A stretch of 64,000 nt of DNA. It comes from Neoscytalidium dimidiatum. Taxonomy: Eukaryota; Ascomycota; Dothideomycetes; Botryosphaeriales; Botryosphaeriaceae. Below the pieces are notes generated by a model. That model was not told the origin of the DNA, ran no database searches, and worked only from the letters and a program-made list of their open reading frames with translations. The position numbers and the translations under genes are program-made. Below, piece after piece: positions 1 to 12,235 of the stretch (the stretch's first letter is position 1; every line of letters starts with the position of its first letter). The stretch covers positions 2,046,001-2,110,000 of the forward strand of contig CM074702.1 of the NCBI GenBank assembly GCA_037367355.1, read 5' to 3'.

Positions 1-2473
1 TGTTCATGCTGCGCTCGACCTGGCGGGTGTAGTCCCAGATGCCCCATAGCATCCGATAGTCCTTCTCTTCCAAGTCAAGGCTCAGAGTAAATCCACGTGG
101 CAAACGAATGTACAAGCCGCGGGTGCTTGTCTTCCACTTGACATTGTCCCAAGTTATGCCCTTCTTCGGGTCGCCTTGCACGGCGCACGTGAGAAGATCA
201 CTTTGGCTGCAGATACCAAGCTTGACATTCCAATCGTTATGCGGGCGCATGATCGTGAGAACGGCAGGGAGGCTGATGTTAGAGAGATCATCTCCATCTT
301 CAGTGCTAATGCCAACACTGACGAAGATACGTCCATAACAGAAGTCCTCCTTGGTGTCACTGAGAGGCATGACAGATCGTGGGTTGATCTGGCGAGCCGT
401 GGAGTCCACAACGATCGACCTGCTCTTTCCACCAAGTACAGCCTCGACGTCTGGAGTGAATGTGGGGTATTCGACCCATATGTTCTGATCCTGGCCTTGG
501 ATGAGAGCGTTCTCTGGAGGCATAACCTGGTTCCTAGCCACCGAAACGAGAAGACCCTTCAAGCTGCTTAAAGTAGCTTCCTGAACCTCGAAAATTTCTA
601 CCATCTCTTCATCGCCAGCAGCACGTGCTGCCTCAGCCTGAGACCCGGGCCTGCCAAATCGCCTGATGCCCGGGTGAGTGTCCAGCACCTCTGTCAGTAT
701 CCACCAAGCCTTGGCCAAGTCAACGTGACCTTGGGTAAGCAACTGCTGCTCCTGTGTCTGGCCTCGGGGCCTGTTGCGGATCATGACCTCCAGACCTGAG
801 CGACCTTTGAGGAACCACCAACTGGCAGCCCGAAGCCACTGCAACGGCGTGTATGAGTCAATAGACTTCTTCTTCTCCGCAGTGAGTCTGAAGACACCAC
901 GCATGTGCTCGACACGCTCGGCGAAATCATCGAGAGCGGCATCACCAGCAGCGATGAGATCGGCACGGTGGCCGGAGGAGGCTGCGCTCCAGCCAGTACG
1001 GTCCGGAAGGGCATTGGGCGAGCGCGGCGGCTGCTTGGGTATCTCGACGTTCAAGGCAGGGGACCTCATTGGCTGCGATGGCGACTTTGCGATGCTGTCG
1101 AAGTCACGTTGGGTCGGGGTGGTGGCGTCGTTGTAGCTAGGGGAAGTTCCGTGAGGGGGAGGGGGAGGGGGAGGCGCCAGGCCTGATTGAATGTAACCGG
1201 AAGAAGGTGGAGGAGAATTGAGAGGGCTGGAGGCAGAGTCGCGCTGCGAGCTCGTGGGGTCGGTAGGGCTGGTATTAGAGTAGGTGGCAGAGTGCTGGCC
1301 GCCCGACGAAGCAGATGAGGGTCTCCGCCCAGCTGTCGGGTCATCAAAGGGGTTCGGCCTGTATGATGCCTTAGCGCCTTGATCGTACGATGGTCTTCCG
1401 TAAGAGTTAGACGACATTGACCGCGGCGATCCCACTTCAAACGTGCTTGAGCTAGACATGGATTGCAACCGATCATCTTCGGGCGACGACTCTGCGGGAG
1501 CCGCACCTTGATGCAACGCCCGGCCCTCATCGGCACGCATTTGTTGTTGCACACGAGCGGCGAGCGAATCTGGGTTGGAGGGCTCAGATGAGAGATAATT
1601 ATTCAACTCTGTGTTGAAATGAAGCGAAGAAGCCGTCGACGACGACGTGGAAGTGACCTTTGATAGCTCGGGAAGCCGAGGTGGGTCGTCATCTTCCGGA
1701 GATTCAGGCATCATCTCAGACAAACCGGTCTGCGTACGTTTCAACGGCCCGGGCCTGAAGTCTGGCTCGTCCTCAGGCTTCGCGTCGGCCAGAGTAGCCC
1801 CAGTAGCAGCACGTGGGCGCTGGTACTGGCGATGCTCGTCCTCATCGTCCACGGGGTCGGTGGGCAGCGCTTGAGGGGGAGGCGACTTGGGCCGGCTGAA
1901 GCGCTGCTGTAGGCCCGGCGACACCTCTCCCCAGGACGTATGCGCCCTCTTGACGTGATCGGGTCTCTCAGCGGCCCTGTGTGAGACTGTCACCGACCGA
2001 CCGAGGTCCCCGTCATTGAGCTTCCGGCCGTCCTTTGCAGCGCGGGCAGCAGCAACGCGGCGCCGCGAAATCTCAATTGGCGGTATTTCCGACTCGTCAC
2101 CACCTTCGCCAATGACCTCCGGCGGATTGTTGAGAAAGCCCACGGTTAGGGTCTTGGAGCGCGGGCGCGACGGGCGGTCGGGCCCGCGCAGCGACGAGGG
2201 CAGCGAACTCGACAGACTCGAGTTGGAGGAGTGGTTCTGCTTGGCCTTGGAGAGCAGGTCTGAGGCACCGGGCCAGCGCTGGGCGGTGGCGACGTCTATG
2301 CGAGGGGCGCGGAGCGGCGAAGCGGTCCTTTGGGTGGAGGGCTTGAGGAAGTCCATCACGTCCTGCTCGTTCATTTTGGCTTTCTCCTGCTTGGCGACCG
2401 AATCCTCGCGCTTGAACATCTTCCACTTGCTCTGCTTGGGCAAGCGGCCCGGCTCGTGGGCTTCGTCGGCCAT
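1..2473 (-). CDS. Unrecognised conserved-looking fungal protein, 3' end cut off by the window
   Basis: One reading frame stays open from an ATG at 2473 (good context, AACATGGCC) to base 1, giving 824 visible codons with no stop and no need for introns; the C-terminus lies outside the window. The N-terminal two thirds is low-complexity and disordered, rich in Ser, Pro and acidic stretches, with a polyproline run near residue 440 (around 1150-1170). The final roughly 300 residues look folded: a Trp-rich helix segment (LQWLRAASWWFLKGRSGLEV, around 775-835) is followed by mixed alpha/beta sequence such as KKGITWDNVKWKTSTRGLYI near 80-160. I do not recognise the family. Long disordered N-termini before a conserved C-terminal module are common in ascomycete regulatory or cytoskeletal proteins, but no function can be assigned. 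The upstream neighbour RPL23 is divergently transcribed. Confidence 0.75.
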   Translation of the reverse strand, partial: MADEAHEPGRLPKQSKWKMFKREDSVAKQEKAKMNEQDVMDFLKPSTQRTASPLRAPRIDVATAQRWPGASDLLSKAKQNHSSNSSLSSSLPSSLRGPDRPSRPRSKTLTVGFLNNPPEVIGEGGDESEIPPIEISRRRVAAARAAKDGRKLNDGDLGRSVTVSHRAAERPDHVKRAHTSWGEVSPGLQQRFSRPKSPPPQALPTDPVDDEDEHRQYQRPRAATGATLADAKPEDEPDFRPGPLKRTQTGLSEMMPESPEDDDPPRLPELSKVTSTSSSTASSLHFNTELNNYLSSEPSNPDSLAARVQQQMRADEGRALHQGAAPAESSPEDDRLQSMSSSSTFEVGSPRSMSSNSYGRPSYDQGAKASYRPNPFDDPTAGRRPSSASSGGQHSATYSNTSPTDPTSSQRDSASSPLNSPPPSSGYIQSGLAPPPPPPPHGTSPSYNDATTPTQRDFDSIAKSPSQPMRSPALNVEIPKQPPRSPNALPDRTGWSAASSGHRADLIAAGDAALDDFAERVEHMRGVFRLTAEKKKSIDSYTPLQWLRAASWWFLKGRSGLEVMIRNRPRGQTQEQQLLTQGHVDLAKAWWILTEVLDTHPGIRRFGRPGSQAEAARAAGDEEMVEIFEVQEATLSSLKGLLVSVARNQVMPPENALIQGQDQNIWVEYPTFTPDVEAVLGGKSRSIVVDSTARQINPRSVMPLSDTKEDFCYGRIFVSVGISTEDGDDLSNISLPAVLTIMRPHNDWNVKLGICSQSDLLTCAVQGDPKKGITWDNVKWKTSTRGLYIRLPRGFTLSLDLEEKDYRMLWGIWDYTRQVERSMN

Positions 2474-5400
2474 GTTGGAGCGGTGGGGGCGTGGGAAGTG
2501 CGGAGGATGCGCGGTATCGAGGGGACGGCGGGGCGGCGCGGTGTGGCATGCGACAGCAGCAGAGAGGACGGCCAGCAAGCGAATGCAGGCGAGGAGGGGG
2601 AGAGGACGGGATTTGGGACGGGGGCGGGCCCGGACGAGAGCGTTTGGCGGCGCCGTGTCGCTCCTGGCGTGGTGGTGCGCGGTGAAGCAGCTCGTCCAGG
2701 GCGGCCGTTATCGTGGTGGTGCCTGTGCTGGTGCTTGCGCTTGGGCTGTCAGGGCAAGCGGGCTGCGGGCAGCGTGCTCCAGTCCAGGGTCCTTGCTAGC
2801 GAGCCAATGTGGCCGGGCGGGGCGCGCTGATAGTCCGCTCAGGGCCAGAAAGGCTACGCCAAATACGAAGCAGTGAAGGCTGGGAATGCTCGCAGATTGC
2901 AATTTGGGCGGCGCGAACTCTGGCCTCCTTGGCACCCTGTGGAATGCGCGCACGTGTCACCTTGCCTCATCTCCTGGCGGCGGAGAGGTTTCACGCTGAG
3001 GAGTTGGCCCAAAGCAACGCGCGCACCGCCCGTGGAGCAGCGTGGCCCAGATAGGCTCTGGCTGGCTGCGATCGCACCCCGTCCACTCGGCCCGTCTCCA
3101 CCTGCCTGTCTGCAGCTGAAGCCGTCGCCCTGCCACACGCTCACCCTCTCATCCGCCCGTCACTGGTGCTGCTGCTGCTACGAATAGCAAACCAAGCGCT
3201 GCACTCCATTTGCGGCGCCCAGGCCGCCGGCCGCATCTGCAGCCAGCTGCACACCCGCCGTATCTCTGCCCTGTCCTGCCCTGCCCTGCCCCCCCGATCG
3301 CGCTCCGTGCTGCAAGTTTAGCAATTCTGCCGCCCGCAGCTGTCGCCTGACCCGGGACGCTTCTCCACGCCGCGCGGAGGCGCGCCGCAAACCACGCAGC
3401 CCTTGCACGCTCGCGCCCCAAGACCCTCCGTAGTGGCTTGTTTCAGCGCCGGGCGCCGTCGCGGCTCTGCGGCGCCGCCTTGCCTACGCGCCGGCTCTTC
3501 TGCCGCTGCTGTTACACGCCTGCAAATCGTCATAAGGCCTACGTCGTCCCGCAAATCGCCCGCCCGCGTGCACTGCCCGCGCCGCTGCTGCTCACCTGTC
3601 TCTCTCGACCTGCGCCCTCGCCCTCCCGCGCGTTGACTAACGCTGCTCCGCTATACGAGTCGCACCATTCCATACGATGCCGCCGGAGCTCGAGCCGCGT
3701 GCTACACGAGAGCCAGCAGTTCGAGAAACTTCAGAGCAGAATTCCGAATTAAACCTCTCGCCGCCCAGCCCTGCGCAGACGGCAGGGCGATTGGGACGCC
3801 TGCCATGGCCGTGGCACGTTTCTGGAGGATCGGCAACCTCTTCTCCCTCAACCTCGGGATCAGGAGGGCCCTGGCGGCCGCTGCCGCTGCCACGCTGCAC
3901 CGCCGGCTGCGCTCCAAGTGGTCCCCATGGCCGGCCTTGCGCCAAGGTCTCCTCCCGCAGCCTGCCAGGTGCCCGTCTGCCGCAGATCTGACGTCGCAAT
4001 CCCAAGCCACACCTGCTGGGGTCCCGGTCCTGCATTTGTCTACCTCTTGCAGCCCTCTCTCCTGAATGCTTCTCGAATGATTCAGACCGCCTTTCTGCCG
4101 GCTTCTCCAGCCCCAGCCCAGCCGCCCATTGTTTGTGTTTGCCTCAAAAACATCAGACGCCGACCTCCGCAACGTCGGAGCGTGCCCTTATGACGATTGC
4201 CCGAGAAGTTGCGCTCTGCCATTGCATGACGTCCGCTGACATCAAAATGTCCGCACAAACAATTCCACCATCGCCCATCTTCGCTGCTTTGAGCTGAGAT
4301 CGCTCTCGTTGGGCAAGGGATCATCGCGGCCCACCAACGGGCATGGCCTGTCTGCACCCGAGACCTGAGTCGGGGATCCGAGCGTTGCGCGGTTACGGAT
4401 GTCTCTGCCCTACACGTACGGGTGTGCCAGAAATAATTCGTACGATCCTTTTCCGTGCTTCTGAATACCTTGCACGGTGGCGCGTATGCCCGATTTGCCA
4501 GCTGATCTGAGAGCAGGAGAAATCACTGGAAGCTGGACGCTATCCACAGTTCCGGGCCTACGGCGAATGATGCCCGTCGCTCGCGGTCCATAATTTTCTC
4601 CACCTGCTGTGAGCTTGTCCTACTTCTGTGTTGACCTCCAGCATCCTCAATCCAGACCCTGTTGTCTAGAAAGAATGGTTGTTGCTTGACATGCAGCGTC
4701 CCACTTCGGAGACGCCGAGCGCTGCCGCACCCAATGCGTACACCGGTGATATTTCCAGTGCTCTCGCATGCCCCGCACGGCACCAGGTGCTGTCTGCGGT
4801 CCGCGGGGAGCATACGCATAGCGGGATGGGCAATGCCGGTGGGATTCGCCGTTCGGCTTATTTGCGCAAAAAACTCTCAATCGGCTATAGGACGGATCGA
4901 AGTCGCTATTTTTGTCGACCCATGCCCTCGCGTATGCCCATCCGTTTCCCTACGCTATGTCATGGGCTTGGCGGTCGCAGAATACGTGATGATACCTACC
5001 GATTTATGTAACCTGAGGCGGTGCCGACGTGCTCTGCGGGTGCATTAAGGGGCTTGAGCCACACGACAAGCTTCTCCAGGTGCCATAGGGCTCCTCCAGC
5101 CCGGCTATAGGGCTGGGTTTTGAGGTGCACTGGCGCTGTGGCTGCAGGAAACCAATGTCGGGTTCCGGCTAGCGGGATACGAGGGCCAAATGTGGCGCCG
5201 CTGTCCTGGGAGACCACCGACCGCTTTCCCTCGGCTGTCTCCTTTTCCACGAGCGGAAATGGATTCGGCCATCGAAAATTTACAAAGACCACAGGGACAG
5301 GCCACCGAGTGTTGCAGTCCTCTTGAATTTGGCGGAGTCAGGGTCCAGTGGAGCAGGTCATGCAAGTCGACCGACAAGTGACTGTGAAACCATGCTAAGA

Positions 5401-5707
5401 TAGATAACCCTTTATCAAGAACAGCATGTGGGCCTCGGAGGTCAGGTAGACAATCGATGGAGTAGATGTTTCCGCTGTTTGCATTGAGTATAGGTGATGC
5501 GCGGGAGGTGAAGACCGTCCGAAGAGATGGTGTTCTCGCCGCGAAGCTCGGTTCGGGACTAGCGCCCGGAACAACAGATTTCGCGAATGCCGGCCCACCG
5601 AGCAGGCACAGGCGAGGCGAAACTTTCGATATCGCTGTGAGACGACGCCGACGACGACAGTATACCCTCGCACCAATCCCTCGACCACCACCCCATAACC
5701 CGCCAAA
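2474..5707. other. Divergent intergenic region, about 3.2 kb
   Basis: This lies between the left partial gene (-) and RPL23 (+). The part near the left gene (2474-4100) is very GC-rich with CpG-dense promoter or 5'UTR character. From about 4400 it becomes mixed in composition. The open frames on both strands are short and Arg/Ala/Pro-biased, with no splice-connected coding signal I could recognise. It probably holds the promoters and long 5'UTRs of the two flanking genes. Confidence 0.5.
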
Positions 5708-6567
5708 ATGTCTTCCAAGAGAGGGTACGTCGCCCTTACGACTCTAAAATTGTTGCTGTCGCGGATGCAACCGCAAACCGGGGGATCAACGGGCAGTTGC
5801 GGCTGCAGATAGGGAATCGTGAAGCTGACATCGTTCTGCGCAGTCGTGCCGCCACCGGCAACAAGCTCAAGATGACCCTTGGTCTTCCTGTGTACGTTCG
5901 AGTCCCGCACCGATCACTACAAACATGACAGAGTTCCTCGATCCCGCGAAAACGAAGAAATCCGAAATCCCCACACGCGCCCACCCACGCGATGCACTTA
6001 GAACGCGAAAACGAACGAGGAAGCTGATTTGTTTTCCAGCGGCGCCGTCATGAACTGCTGCGACAACTCCGGCGCCAGGAACCTTTACATCATCTCGGTC
6101 AAGGGCATCGGTGCGCGCCTGAACCGCCTGCCGGCCGGTGGTGTCGGTGACATGGTCATGGCGACCGTCAAGAAGGGAAAGCCTGAGCTGAGGAAGAAGG
6201 TCATGCCCGCCGTCATCGTCCGCCAGTCCAAGCCCTGGAGGAGGGGAGACGGTATCTACCTCTACTTCGAGGACAACGCCGGTGTGGTACGTGCGCGCTT
6301 ATGGAACCCCGGATGAAGAAGTTGGAAGGAGTCTCGGAAGATGCTTCAGGACGAGATTGCGGCTTTCGACAACGACTGATATGGTTTGATGCAGATCGTC
6401 AACCCCAAGGGTGAGATGAAGGGCTCGGCTATCACTGGCCCCGTCGGTAAGGAGGCTGCTGAGCTCTGGCCCGTAAGTTCATTCCTCGCATATCCAAATA
6501 TTCAAACCACAACACCTGCTGACACTCCGCGCAGCGTATTGCCAGCAACTCCGGTGTCGTCATGTAA
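5708..6567 (+). CDS. RPL23: 60S ribosomal protein L23 (uL14)
   Basis: Five exons were placed by hand: 5708-5724, 5844-5891, 6040-6286, 6395-6472 and 6535-6567, closing a 140-residue protein, the normal size for eukaryotic uL14. All introns are GT-AG with CAG acceptors. Diagnostic segments are [59 protein letters not shown] and the C-terminal IASNSGVVM, which match the yeast and human proteins almost residue for residue. uL14 sits at the subunit interface of the 60S subunit, near the sarcin-ricin loop, contacts the 40S subunit and is the Tif6/eIF6 docking site. Four introns in about 420 coding bases, with a 17-base first exon, is typical of intron-rich fungal ribosomal protein genes. The family assignment is certain; the least certain boundary is the tiny first exon. 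Confidence 0.96.
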
Positions 6568-8411
6568 AGCGTTTATTGCTCGGGGGTCTCCTTTATCGGT
6601 TTTCACGTGGGGAAAATAAGGGTGGCGTGCATTTGGTCGCCCGGGTTCATATCATCAGACTACTTCACGGTAGCGAAATGCAAAAACGAAAACATGAACA
6701 CCACAAAATTGCATGTCCACCTGTTTTAGAGTGCCTCTTTGACATTCACCGTCGCCTGCGAGCGAGCTATTGAAAGATCCACCAACCGGATTTTCGTGTC
6801 GGGGCGACTGCATTTACCGTATTTGCGGAACAACATGGTCTAGCGAAGCCAGGAAATGAATGAGATGCGACTGATATCACACGTGCAAAGATATCGGAGA
6901 AGACTCCATAACAGAGACAGTTGTGGGGTTTGTGACTTGTGGAGATGGCCTTGCAGAAGCGAAATACGCGTTCGGCCTGAAGCGAAATGAACGGTGCTCA
7001 GTCGCCTTAAAACACTCTCCGATATCTTCGCCCGCTTTTCCTCTATCACCCTAATCAATAGCTTGATTAAGTTTTTAAGGTATAATATGCGTGTCTAGCG
7101 GGGACGCTCATATAGATTGCAACCTTGAATTTCGGCTTCCGGCAAAGACCATCCCGCCAGCCACTTGGCCCTCCCTTCCTTTAATCCTCTCCTATAGACA
7201 CGTCATCTCTTCGCATATTGCCAAATAATTCCACTACAGCAAATGACATATGAGTCTTGCGCTTCGTACTCGGTCCCGCTGCGAAGTAAAGGCGGGTATT
7301 TCCGCTCGATGCGCTACTCCATGACTACCCTATCCACTATCCGCTCCATCCCCACGGTGCATTGTTGCTTTTCATAGGCGCCATCCTTCAATAAAACCAG
7401 GAGAAATGTGTTCCCATTTCCATGACTCGGGACTGAACGGCTGCGTAGGGAATCGGCCGTAGTGATGGATATTTCGACGACGTGGTTGCCATTTCTTCCG
7501 ACCGCGCTGCATGCACCAGGTCATCTTTCGGTCCCTTACCCCTTCGCTTCGACGTGCCAACGATGAACGGATCCGAAAGCTCACTGCGAAGATGTAAGAC
7601 AATTCGTTCCCATGTTCCTAATGCATCAATATTTTCATCCTACTTCGGAGCATAAGAAGCAGTAAAAAAGGAAAAAAAAAAAATAAAACACCCAGAGCAG
7701 GAGTAGGAAAAGAGGTAGACAAGAGGAAAATGGGGGCCGAACGGAAGCAGTGGAGTACACAGCAGAAGTTTGGCACAATGAAAGCAAAAGAAAACAGAAC
7801 GCACATCACCATATCGCCCACATGTACAGTGTACTGGTATCCCTTCTCTCTCTCTCTCTCTCTCTCTCTCTTTGATATCACCTCAATACGTACCAACATC
7901 TCGATCCCTGACGACGCTCATGGAAGCACGCTCAACCCAGAATTAAAAATCACGAATATCCTGCATGACATTCTCACCATTCCGTTTCACATGAAAACCG
8001 CCCATCAAGGAAGCAAAAACTGCTTTTTGAAACACCCCCCCGCCCCCTCTCCCTCTCATTAGCCAGTTTATGCTACACCCTACTCGGCGCCCAGACCGAC
8101 CAAGAAACATAATCCCCAAAGGTCGAGCAAAGCAGTGGAAGAGGGGGTTAAAAAGAAAAGAAAAAAAAACCAAGGAAAAGAAAGAGCCACAGAAAGAAAG
8201 CCAACAGAACCTGAAGTAAAATAAAGAAAAAAAAAAGGGTTCATATCATTCTACTTGTACTGAGATTTTTCTCCCGTCCGACACCCATCCATCCACCCGC
8301 CTGTATCATGCTCTTAACCGCACCCCTTACACAACCACCACACCACCAGCCCTCCCATCCCACGCGTATTACACAGACAGACAGAACCGCCCACCCCACA
8401 TCCACCATCGC
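6568..8411. other. Convergent intergenic region, about 1.8 kb
   Basis: This is the 3' flank shared by RPL23 (+) and the epsin gene (-). It carries a (TC)n tract at 7845-7871 and A-rich stretches around 7672-7685 and 8155-8240. The 3'UTRs of both genes must lie here. No convincing coding exon or structured RNA was seen. Confidence 0.5.
7845..7871. repeat. (TC)n dinucleotide microsatellite
   Basis: An uninterrupted TC run of about 13 units lies in the convergent spacer between RPL23 and the epsin gene. It lies outside any coding region. Confidence 0.95.
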
Positions 8412-10321
8412 TCAACCCAGCAAATCATCCAACCCACTCCCGCTCCCGCTCCCGCCGACCTTCTGCCCCTGCTGCCCCTGCGCCGGACTCCCGGCCGGCG
8501 CAGCGGCGGGCGCGCCCCAAAGCCCCGAGCTGGTCTTCTGCTTCGCCAGATCCGCCATAGTGACCTTCTGCTGGGGGGCGCCGCTGTTGCGCTTGGAGCT
8601 CATGCCGGACAGCAGGTCGGAGAAGGCGTCGCCGCCGGCCGGCTTCTTGGCTGCTCCGCCGCCGATGCTACCGGTGGGCGAGAGGACGCCGCTGCCGCCG
8701 CCGCCGGGCGAGGTGACTTTGCCGCCGCCGCCGGTCTGGTTTGCGGCGACGGGGGCGATGGGGACGGAGGTGAAGTAGTTGGGCTGGTTGGGGACGTAGC
8801 CGGTTGGTTGCTGCTGTTGTTGTTGCAGCGGGGGTGGGGAGAAGGCGGAGGAGGTGGAGGTGTTGGCGGTGGCGAGGGAGGGGGTTTGGCGCGCGGACGA
8901 GTTGCTGGGCGTGGGGGAGTTGATGGAGGAGAAGAGGTCGTTGATGTTGGAGGCTTGAGCGCCGGAGCGGGGCTGCGGTGCCGCGAACTGCGTGGTCGAG
9001 GAGGCGGCTGGGGGAGGGGAGAGGGCGCCGAAGCCGCCGGCTGCTGCTGGTGCTGCTGGAGCGGCGGCCGGAGCGGGCGTAGCGGACTGGAAGTCGTCGA
9101 AGTCGTCGTCGTCGGCTGCGCCGCCGGACTGCAGGGTGCCGAAGTCATCGGCTGCGGAGGAGCTGGCGGCGGGAGCCTTGCCATTGGACGTCGAGGGGGC
9201 CGGTTCGGGGTCGTCGAAGGAGAAGAGGTCGACCTCGGGCTGCTTGGGCTTGGGCGGCTCCTCCTTTTTCTTGCTCGCCGCGCCGCCGCTGGTCTCCCTT
9301 CTGACGCCGGCCCTCTGGGTGTCCGCCTGTCTCCTGCCCGGAGCGGCGACGGCGCCCTCGTCGTACTCGTCGTACTCCTCGAACCTATCCCGTCTGCTGC
9401 CCGAGCCGTGGTACCCGCTGTCCGACTCGCCGCCAAAACCACCACCGTCGCCGTAGACGCCGCCGCTGAAGCCTCCGTAGCCTCCACCACCGCTGTAACC
9501 GCCGGTTTCGCTGCCGAAGCCACCGTAGCGGCTGCTGCTCGAGAAACCGCCGCCCAGGCCCGCGCCGCCCTCGACGCCAGTGTACTTGTTGCGAGTGGCG
9601 CGAGCTTTCTTGCGCTCTGAACGGATGCGTTCCACATCGCTGAGCAGCTCAGCCAGCTCCTTTGCTCGATTCCGCACGTTGATGCCCTGGTCTTTGCCGT
9701 TCATATCAATGTAATGGAATTGGCGCAGCATCTTCAGGAGGGAGATGTGGGAGCGAGCGTCGTCGATGACACGTTCGGAGCCGTTCTTGATGAGGAATTC
9801 GAGCAGTTGTAGGGCCTGTGTTCCCGTCAGATTTGCGGCGGAAGACGCGTTCTCGTACGTGGCAGGCGCGCACCTTGTAGATTTGACGCCATTCCTCTGC
9901 CGACTTCTCGGTGAAACGCTTGTAGATCATGGGCATGATCTCATTGAGCAGCTGGCTGAGGGGGGGTTTTAGCATGGGCGAAGCAGGGTCGGCATTGGGG
10001 AGAGACTGACTAGTTGTAGGTGCCATTCGCGATCTCTTGCATCAGAGACGAAGATGCTCCCCTGGGAATCGTCAGCTACGGGGGCGGCGAGGAGCTGCAG
10101 GCGAAAGACTGACCAGGGCTCGTTGTTGGTAGCCTCGCGCACCTTCGCCTCCATCTCGGTATAGTTCATGACGGCTTTCGGGCGGGTCAGCGGTTTCGCG
10201 GCGAGCTGGAGCGCGGGAGTCGGGACAGATGTCGCATACCATTTTGGACCTTGCGCACGCCGGCCTTGATGTCGTAGAGGGTGAGGTTGCTCACTTTGTC
10301 CTTGAGGCTGTCGAAATCCAT
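8412..10321 (-). CDS. ENT3: Ent3-type epsin (ENTH domain clathrin adaptor)
   Basis: Exons in transcript order are 10321-10240, 10174-10114, 10061-10011, 9955-9874 and 9815-8412, closing 559 residues. The first ~150 residues form an ENTH domain close to yeast Ent3: NYTEMEAKVREATNNEPW, MIYKRFTEKSAEEWRQIYK, then ALQLLEF and FHYIDMNGKDQGINVRNRAK. ENTH domains bind phosphoinositides; Ent3-class proteins act with AP-1/GGA and clathrin at the trans-Golgi network and endosomes. The rest is disordered: a Gly/Ser/Tyr-rich segment, an acidic patch containing DDDFDDFQS (the type of acidic-Phe motif that binds gamma-ear domains), DLF and NDLF motifs, a short Gln run encoded near 8811-8828, and a C-terminal LDDLLG. 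There are no clear ubiquitin-interacting motifs, which favours Ent3/Ent5 over the plasma-membrane Ent1/2 class. Four short introns interrupt only the ENTH part. Confidence 0.93.
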
Positions 10322-11720
10322 GATGGGCGCGGGCTCACGGGCGAGGAGCGAGCTTTGGCGGGCGCGGTGGTGTGGTGGAGGGAGGATAATTCGCAGGTCT
10401 GTCCTTGTCCCCAGAGCGGTAGGTGATGGCCTTGGCGGCTGCGGGTTCCAGGGTTGCAGACACCCGACGTTCGCCGCACCCGCTGAACGAATGACCTCGA
10501 CACAGCAGCAGCAGCAGCGGCAGCAGCACTTTCGCCCGGCACCCAGCGGAGGAGAATTCGCAGGACAGTCACAGAGGCTAGCGAGGAACGGCACTGTATG
10601 CAACGTCCCTCTAGTCTGCAGAATGTGCCTGTGCCGAGAGCGTCCTGCAAGCTGGCCTCGACGCGCTGTCGCCGCAACGCTGAGGCGGCCACCCTTGGCC
10701 CTTGGATGCCCGACCGCCGCCGCTCCCAGCACCGCATCATCCCTGGCCGTCCCCAGAGCGGCTCTTGGACGAAACACGTGATTTTGATCCTCAGCAGCCG
10801 GGCATAGCGGTGAGCAACGCGGCCGGCTTGGGCATGGGCAGCGTGCGCGCAGCCTTGAAACATGCTGCTCCGGTCAGAGGCACAGCGGGAGACCGAAGAC
10901 ACCACCTCTCAAATCGCAGCATGGCATAGTCGTCTGCACAGGGCGTTGAGGCAGTCGTCCGGGCATGGATGTCGGGCACGATTGGTGGCATTCGCACACG
11001 CTCGGACGATTGCTTCAGCTTTCTCTCATGGGTTACAGTAATGCGTGATAATCTTCACGCTGTCTAGCACACAGCTCTGGGGACATCGCACTGCGAACTG
11101 AAGTGTAATTTCTTTTGCCACCCCACGGCGGAGGGCTGGGCGGGATCAGACGGGACCACCTTAGGCGACGGATGCCACGTGACCTCTTGTGGAATTCTGC
11201 GAAGGGCTTTCGAGTGCGTCAGTGCTCAGCATCTCCAGAGCAGCCCGGCGAGACGCTTCTCACCCATCGCACCCGGTCCAGCGCCGTCAATTGCACTCAA
11301 TCGCCCGCCGCAAGCTCCGTCGAGCTCCCGCCTGCAGCTTCCCACGCATCCGCGTCATCTCCATCCCAGTCGGTAGGTGTGCCGTCCCCCCCTCGGCGTG
11401 CCGGGCCTGCGCGCGCCTGGGGAGAGCTTCAGCCAGCTCTGAGCTCTCCGATCGTCCGCAGCTCAGCGGGCGTCCTGCCACCCTGCCTGTCCTACCTGCC
11501 TGGGCGCCGGCGCGGGCGCAGGCTTTTTGTCAGCCTCGTTTCCCCACCATGACGCCGCCTGTGCATTAGGGCAGAGCTTGCGGAGGCAGAGGCAAGGCAC
11601 AGCCCTCCTCCCCCAGGTGCCAGGCGTGTGGCAGGACGGCAGGCGTTGCGCAGCAGCCCAAGGCGTCTCACTTCTCCTACCCCATCACGTGCGCCGCTAA
11701 ACCCGAAGCACCGCAGCACC
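10322..11720. other. Divergent promoter region, about 1.4 kb
   Basis: This lies between the epsin gene (-) and the cyclophilin gene (+), and so carries both promoters and 5'UTRs. There is a short CAG/GCA run around 10502-10530. The open frames are Arg/Ser/Ala-biased and I found no splice-supported coding segment. Confidence 0.5.
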
Positions 11721-12202
11721 ATGGCCGCGTTCCTCCCGAGGCGGGGCTGCTCCGTTCCACGTATTTTCTACCCCTCCAAGGGCCCCTCCTCCCGCTTCTT
11801 CTTCAACACACCACACACCACCCGCCTCCAATCCACTCCCTCTTTCATTAGAAACTTCCACGCTTCATCAGCAAACATGGTTGTCAAGGTTTTCGTACGT
11901 CGCCCATCCCTCCCCGCTGCTGTTGTCGAGCTAACCGTGCCCCTCAGTTCGACTGCGAGTGGGAGTAGGTCGTCACCGCTCCCGCATTGACTGCCGTCGC
12001 TTGCTGACCGCATCACCCCAGGGGCCCCGAGGTCAGCGTTGACTCCAAGGGCAACGTCACCTCCACCGGCGCCGTCAAGGAGCAGTCCGGCCGCATCAAC
12101 TTCGAGCTCTTCGACGATGTCGTCCCCAAGACCGCCGAGAACTTCCGCGCCCTCTGCACCGGCGAGAAGGGCTTCGGCTACCAGGGCTCCAAGTTCCACC
12201 GT

Positions 12203-12235
<33 letters not shown>

